A stretch of 64,000 nucleotides of DNA. It comes from Ascaris suum. Its lineage: Eukaryota > Nematoda > Chromadorea > Rhabditida > Ascarididae. Below are positions 32,801-41,500 of this stretch, in pieces. The notes under the pieces are model-generated. The model made no database searches. It saw only the letters and a program-made list of their open reading frames with translations, and was not told the DNA's origin. The DNA is taken from contig CM024173.1 of assembly GCA_013433145.1 (NCBI GenBank), forward strand, positions 4,822,101 to 4,886,100, in the 5' to 3' direction. The position numbers and the translations under genes were made by a program. How positions within the stretch are numbered: position 1 is the first letter of the stretch; each line of letters begins with the position of its first letter.

Positions 32801-35508
32801 TGTCAATTCTCAAGAAAAGAGCCCCAACAAAGAAAGCAACAAATAAGAAAATAAATACCAAATTTTGAAGCCTTGAGATCTCTTTAGAGAGGTTCGCCAC
32901 TTGTTCACTGTTCTGCACACTCAGCCGCATTTCGATGCCCTGTGACGGAGGCAGAATCTGATTCAGCGACGCGTCTGTCGATGATGCAGCAGCCAATTTA
33001 TTCGCCTTTGCCAACACCGCGCCTAATGTGCCACCTTGTGCCGCATTCTATAATCACACTTGGTTTTGTCCAATTCACTTGCACAGTTCCGCTCATCTTC
33101 TAATACCAACCGTTCATTTCAGGACAAGCAATAAATCAGCAAAACTTTACTTCAAAACAAATGCTTAAAATGAGCTTCCACTTAAAAAAAGCAAACACCT
33201 CAATGCAGCGCTTTAGCCGATAGATCTATAGCGAGGAAGCTATAATGTTAACCTACAGTTCACAACTCTTCAATAACATGTTATAACGATACGATCGTAT
33301 GACAATTTATAGTTGTGACCACGTAATGCATGGAGTATGGAAGACGTAGCAAATCTAAACAGCACTACATCCTATGCTTAAAAATAGCGGATGTAGAAAA
33401 AAAGATTTAAGTCGCGACAACGTAAATTTTCAAACGAGAGTAAAAATGACGAGAAAATACACCTCCCTTCCCCTAATATCCACAAAGAAACTCGATCTCG
33501 ATGCAATCTCGTTCAAAACTTCCTTGCATAATCACTACAAAATAGAACCAATTCTTATAAAACTGACGAACGGATTGAATCCTTTCCATTCATGCAAATA
33601 AATCATATAGTAGTAGTGCCAAAGCGCTGATAAAGAGAAATAAATGCAAGCCTAGTTGTTCATGTGACAAATTAGAGGAAGAACAAACCTTTTTGCGTCC
33701 ATTTGCTCGAGACTGAGGGGCACGCTGCTTCGGCTTTGGCGTTATAACATTCGACATTGTCGCTGATGAACTCTGAAACATCTGATTTCCACTGGATAAG
33801 GGAGCTGGATTAAAATAAATACGCCAAGATTAGAGACAACAAAAAGGTTTCGGAAGAAAAGAATGAACTGAGCTGCGATCAGAAGCTATTAGGGCAGAGT
33901 ACAGCTAACAAAACGTGGCGAAGTACAGTAAACCAGTTTAACATTCCTTCGCAGATATCGAAACAAACTCTTCGAGCTTCTGACCCATGAAGCATAGGAA
34001 AACAATCATCGCTTACTGTCACCAACCTTCATATCACCCCCATACGCGAAGAGCCAGGTGCCTACGAAGTTGTCTGCGAGCAACGCTACAAACATCTTAC
34101 CCACAAAATGAATACTTCCCTAAAGCATCGTTGTGCATCGACAGAAAAAGCAGCCCGAAGTGAGCTGAGCTAGCGGAACCAAAGTGCTTCTAACAGCAAT
34201 CAATTACGATGAAGTAGTAGGAGCGTACCGCCTGCTGTCGTGCAAGAGTGGGCTGCGAGAGCAGATGCTGCATCACGGAATGTGACTGCTGTGTATTCGC
34301 CGATACTACATTCACTGATACCGCTGTATTAGATGCTCTCGACGTGTGCACTACCGTCTGATGTTGGGGTGTCTGTGAATGCATCACATGCTGAGTTGGT
34401 TGCGCACCAATACTCGCCACAATTTGCTGCGGTGACTGAGTGGCAATTGTGGCCTGAGCAACGGGAGTTCCCTGTGTACGACAGAAATTCGGTACCACCG
34501 CGATCACAGTACCGCCACTGGTTTGAACATGCTGCACTTGTGCTTGCACGAACCATTGCCCATTCACTGCTTGTAAGCATCCAGCTGGTTGCTGCACCAA
34601 TGTACCTGTAAGGCAAAAACATTGCTAAACAATTCTTTCTGAAATTAACGCAACACGCAGGCCATTAACAATAATTTTAAATAAAACCGTGAACTTACCA
34701 CTCCTTTTCGACGAGAGAATGAACATCGGGTGATGCACCGCTTGGGAGCTTGACGAATTCAACACCTATAGTTTAAATATAACCCCAGTAAACAATAGTT
34801 GTGCATAAAAAGGAACACAATTCATCACGTTCATACAATCACCTCGAAACCTATATGAACATAAATCTCTGTTGGCAAACAGTGCCCGTAGAAACTCAGC
34901 TGCAAACCCCCTTCACTGCAGTCAAACCACTGAGGGTCATAAAGAACTCACCGTTGTGCTGTAGACCAGAAGTGGATGGCTGCACCATGTGCACATCAAT
35001 TGCCTGCTTCGCTATTATGACGGGCGATGTTGACTGCACTGGTACCATTGTGACCTCGGTGCCGCAAAGTTCATACTCGAGAGGATTAAGTTCAGCCGGT
35101 TGCGTGTTGCTCGTGCTAGGCGTTGGCTGCATAAGCTGCTGAGATGAGGCTGCACCCTGGGGTGGAGGCACATGATTGCTGAGGGTGATGAACGTCTGCT
35201 GCTCACATGGCACAGGTGATAGCTTTGGCGGTGCCTCGGATGGGAACGGCTCACGAGTGGGGATCTGTGAGAGGGGCGACGGACACGTCCGCACCGGCAC
35301 ACTCAGTGCCATATCCGCCGCCGCATTCGGTGGTGGCGAGCTCGAGCATTTCAAAGTATCCTCCTCCAATCCAAACAACCAGTCCTCGTCATACTGCCTA
35401 CAATTTATGTGTACCACTTATTGCGCCGATAATTGACAGTGACAACTGCATTCCATTTCCTTAATTTCTAAATAATAACGATTCACTATGTTGCACGCTT
35501 ACAGACAT
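17305..35508 (-). CDS. BICRA: GLTSCR1/BICRA-like subunit of non-canonical BAF (GBAF) chromatin remodeller
   Basis: BICRA/BICRAL proteins are the defining subunits of the BRD9-containing SWI/SNF complex and act in the nucleus. Eighteen inferred coding exons give about 1522 aa, close to human BICRA. Order: acidic start MSYDEDWLFG; long Gln/Ser/Pro/Val-rich low-complexity regions (exons 2-4, 8, 9); a basic segment TPKPKQRAPQSRANGRKK (exon 5); the GLTSCR1 domain over exons 9-12 (HDYFEQLRRLVQYADTTSPF, LSDALNRLLPFHVYHEPE, DDDCLRHFVHLTERKNRVEH, then a charged helix ending KRKLEEERSKAAND); an acidic Ser-rich region (13); a 320-aa Arg/Ser-rich exon (14); RPPIKIKIALMDA with a Lys/Arg nuclear signal (15); and PKLKIRIGR (16), recalling the human RPPIK and KLKIK elements. 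Exons 5-13 have clean junctions; exons 2, 16 and 18 depend on choices noted in their entries. Family assignment is from recognition of the GLTSCR1 domain. Confidence 0.85.
17839..17889. repeat. TA dinucleotide microsatellite
   Basis: About 25 uninterrupted AT/TA units in the inferred last intron of the BICRA-like gene, next to a CT-rich stretch. Confidence 0.97.
18562..18629 (-). CDS. BICRA: BICRA-like exon 17
   Basis: 68 bp between acceptor AAACTTCAG and donor TTC|GTAAGA, reading CCQSSVTAADDPNISTTLEG. Kept because both splice sites and phases fit its neighbours; there is no family motif. Confidence 0.5.
18894..19143 (-). CDS. BICRA: BICRA-like exon 16, KLKIRIG motif
   Basis: Reads RTVLPPRIPKLKIRIGRSDV and then a Ser/Glu-rich tail, ending at donor CAG|GTACAC. 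The acceptor CGTTAG is weak. A stronger TTTTCAG at 19175-19181 leads into another frame that ends after about 28 codons. Confidence 0.65.
20538..20765 (-). CDS. BICRA: BICRA-like exon 15, nuclear localisation signal
   Basis: Contains ETRPPIKIKIALMDASLKKR and a very basic KRRKERKKDKKRKHHTHH tract, a strong nuclear-localisation candidate. Donor GAG|GTAGGG. The 5' edge may be 20765 or 20759, both in phase. Confidence 0.8.
20978..20993 (+). repeat. G16 homopolymer
   Basis: Sixteen consecutive G inside a BICRA-like intron (between exons 14 and 15), flanked by further G-rich sequence. Confidence 0.95.
22580..23539 (-). CDS. BICRA: BICRA-like exon 14, 320-aa Arg/Ser/Pro-rich exon
   Basis: Acceptor TTTGCTTTCAG, donor GAG|GTTTAT, phase 0 at both ends. 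It is the longest exon and starts GELRNDGDWIESSPSPEL. It is disordered, rich in Ser, Arg, Pro and Gln, with repeated RSSPI and DWIE motifs. No folded domain is visible. The open frames on the opposite strand (up to 208 aa) are shadows. Confidence 0.8.
23677..23698. repeat. 22-bp perfect palindrome
   Basis: A CA/TG alternating sequence centred on catg that equals its own reverse complement over 22 bases. It lies in the intron between exons 13 and 14. It could form a short cruciform or Z-DNA, or simply be a mutated CA microsatellite. Confidence 0.9.
24290..24301 (+). repeat. C12 homopolymer
   Basis: Twelve consecutive C in the intron between exons 13 and 14 of the BICRA-like gene. Confidence 0.95.
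24851..25314 (-). CDS. BICRA: BICRA-like exon 13, acidic Ser-rich region
   Basis: Acceptor GCTATTTGCAG, donor AAG|GTAACA. Encodes EAFVSNSALCTELSEEQLQN, HIHFDYHPFSEEELLARCIS and a long Glu/Ser-rich acidic tract. A weaker acceptor 50 bases upstream keeps the same phase and would add about 17 residues. Confidence 0.82.
25821..25834 (+). repeat. C14 homopolymer
   Basis: Fourteen C within a BICRA-like intron, preceded by C-rich sequence. Confidence 0.95.
26438..26540 (-). CDS. BICRA: BICRA-like exon 12, end of GLTSCR1 domain
   Basis: Acceptor TTTCTTTTTCAG, donor G|GTATTT. RDADSSEQCLLLSMESEYEK then RKLEEERSKAAND corresponds to the C-terminal charged helix of the domain. Confidence 0.85.
26913..26937 (+). 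repeat. T11-G14 compound homopolymer
   Basis: Eleven T directly followed by fourteen G in the intron between exons 11 and 12 of the BICRA-like gene. Confidence 0.95.
28110..28204 (-). CDS. BICRA: BICRA-like exon 11, GLTSCR1 domain helix
   Basis: Acceptor ACAATTTCAG, donor ATG|GTATGC. FDDDCLRHFVHLTERKNRVE then HRLRTILYNEAM aligns with the human EEFExxxxxLLKRTQAMLxKYRLLL helix. Confidence 0.88.
28567..28715 (-). CDS. BICRA: BICRA-like exon 10, GLTSCR1 domain core
   Basis: Acceptor TGTATTTCAG. Encodes LHDYFEQLRRLVQYADTTSP and LSDALNRLLPFHVYHEPE. The LxRLLPxHVY signature is the hallmark of GLTSCR1/BICRA proteins. Confidence 0.9.
29089..29131. repeat. Two-copy 23-bp tandem repeat
   Basis: The 20-mer ttgttttaaatattaaagag occurs twice with a period of 23 bases, just downstream (on minus) of BICRA-like exon 9. 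Confidence 0.95.
29214..29491 (-). CDS. BICRA: BICRA-like exon 9
   Basis: Acceptor GAGTTACAG. Ends with a basic run SDKRQRRTQR at donor AG|GTGGGC (phase 2) that leads directly into the GLTSCR1 domain. Without splicing the frame stops at 29174. Confidence 0.82.
30553..30862 (-). CDS. BICRA: BICRA-like exon 8, Gln/Pro/Ser-rich
   Basis: Acceptor CTTCAG, donor CAG|GTAATC, ends in phase 0. Begins KDKDLLSAVNAQPSVTVSTS and continues as low-complexity sequence rich in Q, P, S and Y. Confidence 0.83.
32355..32449 (-). CDS. BICRA: BICRA-like exon 7, charged helix
   Basis: Acceptor TACTGTTGCAG, donor AA|GTGAGT. Encodes HSAEIKDLENKRAQIFFEAL then AQQHK, continuing the helical segment of exon 6. Confidence 0.8.
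32859..33047 (-). CDS. BICRA: BICRA-like exon 6
   Basis: 63 codons, phase 0 at both ends. NAAQGGTLGAVLAKANKLAA then a predicted helix VANLSKEISRLQNL. Donor TTG|GTATTT. Reading through the donor would add a hydrophobic tail and stop at 32778. Confidence 0.8.
33689..33772 (-). CDS. BICRA: BICRA-like exon 5, basic segment
   Basis: Acceptor GATGTTTCAG, donor AAG|GTTTGT, 28 codons. Ends QRAPQSRANGRKK, a likely nuclear-localisation or nucleic-acid-contact stretch. Confidence 0.75.
34229..34605 (-). CDS. BICRA: BICRA-like exon 4, Gln/Val-rich
   Basis: Acceptor TTTTGCCTTACAG. Encodes TLVQQPAGCLQAVNGQWFVQ and a Gln/Ser/Thr/Val-rich run typical of activator-type low-complexity regions. Donor GCG|GTACGC. 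Confidence 0.82.
34699..34765 (-). CDS. BICRA: BICRA-like exon 3
   Basis: 67 bp between acceptor AACTATAG and donor GTG|GTAAGT. It is open in two frames. The one that joins exon 4 reads VLNSSSSQAVHHPMFILSSK; the other reads VEFVKLPSGASPDVHSLVEK. Confidence 0.65.
34917..35393 (-). CDS. BICRA: BICRA-like exon 2, acidic N-terminus and Pro/Ser/Gln-rich region
   Basis: Opens YDEDWLFGLEEDTLKC and continues as Pro/Ser/Thr/Gln-rich sequence. The donor used here, GCA|GTGAAG at 34917, keeps the frame through exons 3 and 4. A stronger GTGAGT donor at 34952 would shift the frame of the next exon. Confidence 0.75.
35503..35508 (-). CDS. BICRA: BICRA-like exon 1 (Met-Ser only)
   Basis: ATG TCT followed by the strong donor GTAAGC. 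The following intron is about 110 bp and ends ATTGTAGGCAG. Splicing gives MSYDEDWLFG in frame. The start is inferred from this junction; a start further upstream is not excluded. Confidence 0.55.
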
Positions 35509-38500
35509 TATGCAGTTCCTCCCGTGCCATCTCTGCGATGAGTTGCCTTTTCCTTGAAGGTTTGTAGCACAAGACTTTCCTCTCTTCCGAACGGAACGTC
35601 GACTTAAAGTGGCAGAGAAGGCAATGGGGTAGGGCGAACACAACACGCAGCCCGCGATTAATCTCTTTCAGATCACTGCCAACACAGCTCCGCAAGAATG
35701 GAGTCTTGAAAAGCGAACATTCAAAAGTGACCTCAAAAAACTCTCATGGAAAAAATTGCAATTTTTGCGGCCTATGAATACAATTTACGACACACAGAAG
35801 TGATGACTGTCTAAGTGAAAACTGTTTCAAGTACTACATGAGCCGTGAACAAAAATGAGGGTGGAGAGAAGGGGGACGAAGGGCAAGCTCATCCACTGCT
35901 CTTCGGGAGTCAATGAACGCTTTCTTGCGGAAAAGCAGAAAAATCCTGGAGAAGTGACAATTTCCGTGGGAAAATTTAAAACTTTCGAAGTCACTTTTAA
36001 CGTTACATCAAATCGTTGGAAATGAGAAATTAATGGTAACTTACGACAGAAAAAGCTGTAGCAATATTTTAAATCGACATAATAAAAAATCAGAGACAAA
36101 ATTAAGAACTGTTCACGTGACCGATAAATAATGCAGAATTTCACTTTTTCGAGCAAAACGATTGAAAAAATCGAGCAAAGCGACGTTCTGTATCAAGTAT
36201 CTCCATGCAACTAGTGTCTTATATTTTCTACTTCAAACAGTCTCTTTACATTTTTTTCAACGAATTTCAGTGCATGCCGATGGGTCAACATGCAATATAC
36301 GTCGGCTTTCCCTCAATATAAATCTGGGGGTTTTCATTTTCTGAGGTGCTCAACCGGGAGCTTATATTCAACGCGAAGTGCCTGCTTTGGAGGATGAAGG
36401 TTGTACTTTTACGGCTTGCAATGGTGGCGCTCACGCCGTTACCTTTGTTTTATCATTCTCATTTTACTGCCTATCCAACCTTTTCGGCGCTATTTCAAAA
36501 CCTAATACAGGCTACAACAGACAAACGGCGTGAATATCGCGCATTATACTTTGACGCATCTATGGCTTTTACAAGTTGGCATCTGCAAAGCGCGTTACAG
36601 ATACGCAGTGCCTATGCGTAGATCTGAATGCGTCCGCCTGTCCAATAAGCCGAACCTGGCAACCACAAGCAAATCATTTGAATATCAGCCATACCATATG
36701 CTGACACAAACATCAACCAACTCCCTAACTGACTCATCCAATTCTAAAAATATCGCAGAAATTTGAAAAATCTGAATGGACCTTACAAGCGGTTTCGTTA
36801 TCGCTTTACACAGAGTTCGCCAGCAAATGAAGTGGATAAATACGAACCTTTCATATATTTGTATGGGTGCACCTGTTTGCATTATTGTGCATATTTTATC
36901 ACTCGTTTAAAAGCTACCATATTGAAGTAACTTGAGAAGCAAGCACATATCATGCTAAATTCTCATCTGCGCACCCATTCAAATGATTGATTGTGTGCTA
37001 TAAGAACGGGCTTATATTCAAGGCATGGTCTGCATCAAAGCGGCGCAACTCTGTTCCAGCTAATTGTATAAACCAAAAATTGCATGTCAACTGACACAGC
37101 TCATGAAATTCAAATTAATAAAACAGCTGATGGAAACATCTCCTGCGATCATAAGAACCGGATGCTCTTTCCGTTGATAAGAAAACGCTAGGCTGAACAG
37201 GAATGCGGCAGAAATTTTCCACAAGAAAATGGAAGTGAATGTAGTATCAGCGGTTCGCGACACTTCCCTATGATGAGGTTCACAGTTCAAAAATTTGGAC
37301 ATAGAAGACCCTCACCTCAGCAAGCTTTTCGAGTATTTGGATGCCGAAAGGGCATGGCAGGAATTAGGTAAAAGTCGAAGTTACGGTACGATCGAAGTCT
37401 TGAGAGCGAAGTGCATGAGGACTCCGACCAGAACGTGATCATCTATCATCCCTCCCTCCATGCCCACCAACCATGAGGCACAAAACGTCTCCGAAGTGTC
37501 AACATTTTAACTTAAAATAGCCAACTGAAATCAGCCCCTTCCTCCCCACCCTCCCCCCTCTTCTCGGCCACCACCTACACAGATCTTCTTTACTGCCAGT
37601 CTGATCTCATCGAATCGAATAGGCAGAGTTTAGAATAAAATCAAACCCACAGAAATGAAGCCTGGTGACGACTCAAGAACTACGAAAAATCATTTGCGAG
37701 CTCGTTCCCCTACACTTCAGGTTGAGAAATAGATTTTCCGAGAATACTTCGATATCTCGGTGTCCGCATATTTCAAACACAGAGATCGAAGGCGACTTAA
37801 GCAGCTTCTGAATCCGGGGTTTGGTTGTGAAAAGATTTGAAAACCTTTTAAGCTGGTGGTGCAAGAAATTTTTCGGATTGGGACCCATCAGAATAAAATC
37901 GTGCTAGACGAAAATGATGCCACTTCTCTGCCCAAATCCTCTCGGCGGTACTGTAAAGAGCAAAAATGAGGAAAACGTCTTCGAAACGTCTAATTCTTCT
38001 ATCAATCATTAGAGAATGAAGATATTTCAAAAAACATTCTGTGGACGGCCTCATAATCAAAAGAATACAGTCAAAATATGCAAGGAGCGAGCGAATTATC
38101 AACGCGATGACTCGCATGACTGGGGCACATGCTAAACAATCTCCCAGTCCACAGCACTTCTCACTTCAGGAATGAGAGGAAATGCATAGCATACAGTTCT
38201 ACTCAATTTAGAAATTATTTTTGAAATGCTCAACCAATCCCTCTCTCCTGCAACTTTCAAGTGACGAAGGACACCAGTTGGGGGAGGAAGGCTAAGGCTG
38301 GGAGGAGAAATTTTCGACGTCGGCAAGGGGCAAAAACATTGCAAAATATGGCAACAAACAAAAGCGTAGATTTGAGAAAACGCAAGGAGCAAAGAATTTC
38401 TGGGAGCTGCAGGAGCCATACAAAACTGTCTTTGATTCTGAGAAAGGTGGAGGAGGAGACGCGGATGAAGATGTGACGAAGAAAAGTTACATGACTTCCG

Positions 38501-41500
38501 ACCTGCCGATTCAGATTCACTTTCATTCACTTCAAAGAGAAAAATTTAACCGTCATTCTGCAATAACGAAATAAGAGAAATGCGAAGAAAATGAAAAACC
38601 AATGAGAATTGCCGCGTCATCTATATCTGCCAATTAGCAAAGATATTGGTCGTCAAAATGCGATCTTTGTAAGTAAAAAAAGACAGGACTAACTCGGTGA
38701 GACCATCGAAGGCGGGGAAACCGTTCGAAGACATCATCGCTCTTCGGGCCCGCTCTTAACTGAAGAAATCTCTCTTAAGGCGCATTTTTACGCTGAAAGT
38801 AAATCGATGTATAAAATAATTTCAGATTCTCAAAGACACAGACGTAATGCGTAGCAGACGATTACAGTAATCAGCTTCAATGTTGCAGGATACCACAGAA
38901 GATAGCAGCTCATTTAATTTGCATAAATCAAAAGTTCGATTGGTTCAGTGGGAGATATGTGAGTGCGTTTCGAAAATTACTCTTCCATACTTCTCGAGAA
39001 GCCACTCCACGCGGCCTTCGCAAACACGGCGACATCAGATCGCTTTGAGAGCATTTTGTGACAACGTAAACCTCTTGCATCGTTAATTTCTTATTAATAT
39101 GCCAACTGCGAAAATTGTATGAACACTCAAACACTTCAGCTTTTATCCTGGGAGCGGAAACATGAAGCGGCGTCAAGAGCCTCATTTGAGGATGAAAGGT
39201 ACATTAATAAAGCATCCAGTTCGAACGTGATACACCAGTCTGAGGGAGACTGCATTCAAGTGGGAAATATACAACGATTAAACAAAGAAACATTTAAACA
39301 TTCCTGTAACAATTATGGGGAGCAATTGAATAGTACACTTTATGACCTGTTCGAAATGCGCCAGCTCAGGTTTGGTTTGATTACAGTCTCGGGGTTTTTA
39401 ACGAGTGCAGTGTTTCGGGAGCGGTAAAAATTCGAGGGGGACTTATCGAGAGAGCCCGAAAATGGATACAAACCTGAAAAAACAAAAGGCCGGAGGGAAG
39501 TGTCCAAGCACTTAGTGGATGTTAATGGGGCGAAATGGGGGAAACCTTTATTCTCCCACCCTCATAATAATTTCTGCATTATAAGCTCGCTGAAAATTTT
39601 CAGGAGTCAGCACATCAATAAAACAGGTAGTGATCTTGAAATATATTAGTTCAAGGTAAACATTCCAGAGATGAAGGTGGCGAACACCGAAGCATCAAAA
39701 TAACCATTATTCCACGGCTGTTAACGTGCTAATAGTACTTCGAATTTAGCGTACCAACATTCCTGAATTCGGCCTACCTGTACGCCATACAACGGGTTCA
39801 GGGTGTGCTTTATGGTCATTTAATGCAGATAAGCTCGAATTCTGCCACGAACTTACGCCTCTTCCAACATTCGTAAACGCGTTCATATTGGAAATGAAAA
39901 ATTAAGCGAAATTATAAACGATGAAATATGCCGTTTCAATAGCAAATGAGGTCATATTACAATACCTTTCTCGAGACCTTCCCTCCCCCTGCAATCCTTT
40001 CTGGTGAGAGCCACATCCCTTTGGCACTCTTCATTCCTCGAAGGACATCCCCGCTTATTTTATTACGTTATTTACTTCTTAGTTATTTCTTTGCATAAAA
40101 TCAACTTCTTTTCTCTCCCACCTTACTCCTCGGGTTTAATGATGGCTTCTTTTCCCTCCCCAGTCATCGGGTTTTATAATGCAGCCCGCTCCACTCCGCC
40201 CCCGATCTGCTCTAGTTTCACTTTGATGCACGCCAATGCTTTTTTAGCAACACCTTTCGGCCTTCCGCCTATGCATCGAACGCTTTGAAGATAAGTTTGT
40301 GAACGCCTGCCAACATTGAAAACACTGCCCATAACCTGCGGGCGGTTATATACATTTAAGGAGTCACCAAACAACATTTACAAATGCCTACATAATCCTA
40401 ACATGTGGACGATGCACAAAGCCAAACAGCTGCATCAACATCGCATTCATGCAGAAATGCGAGAAAAATATAAAAACGCAGGCTTTGAGACAGTTCGGCT
40501 GCAGTTCCTGGCCAGTACGCTTCTTCTGGTCTAGGGTCTAGATCGATGACATCCTACCAGCCGGATTTCGGGCCATCTACCATCCACCACATGCCACCTC
40601 AATAAACTGGCTGGTATAGTCGAAGTGGTACCACTGTTCCAATTTTATAAAACATTCAAAAATGCATGGTAAAGGCAGACGGAACGACAAAACTGCAACC
40701 TGTCCGGAAATGCTGCAGTCGTAGGGTCATCAAAAATCAAGCCGATTCAATGCTTAAGTGACCGATGTCCATTCACGCCAACTAATGAGATAAGACTGAA
40801 AATATCAGACGTAACATGTTGGGAACGCCAGCTGGTGCAGAGAAAAATCGAGGGCCCTGTGAGTGGTCAATTACAAACAAGACCATGCTCAGCTCACGAC
40901 AGATCAAAAAAACGGTGCGGCTGCATTCTCCTGTCAGAGACGGAACTGGGGCCCGATCGTCTTCCTCTATCTCCTCCTCCTGTCTTTACCCCCCTCCCCC
41001 CCCCCCCCAACATTCACTTTACAACTTGCTGTGATCCAAATACTTTCATTCCTCGCCTAAGCAATCTATATCACCTCGAATGCATTTCCCGTTGATCCAT
41101 TTCGCCACCATTAATGAAGTAAAACTGAAAAATAGTATGCAAATATGCGCTCTGTGTAAACATACCTCTGCCAAAGATCCCCCTCCCTAAATGCGATGTT
41201 CATATGCACCACTGATGCACGAAACAACGCCACCTCTTCAGGTGTGTGTGGGTAAACTCACCTGAGTGCTCGTTGAAGGGACTTCAAGCGTGGCATCCAA
41301 ACGCAGTAGCAGGTACATCACATCACGCAGCACAACCACTTCCGTAATTCACACCAACCTTACCACAATCTACAGCCTATCATGTCTACGAACACAGCAA
41401 AAAATTCCACCCCTCATAATGACGAATGCAAAGCGGCGCGCAAATGGCACGCACGCTGTGCGCATGCGCGGCGCGGTCTGACTTTTGGCACACTTCCATG

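Noticed and set aside
40174..40377. Minus-strand frame ending in a Lys-rich segment (RPKGVAKKALACIKVKLEQI)
   Set aside because: It looked briefly like a small basic protein end, but the opposite strand is equally open, there is no start with an upstream exon, and no family could be named.
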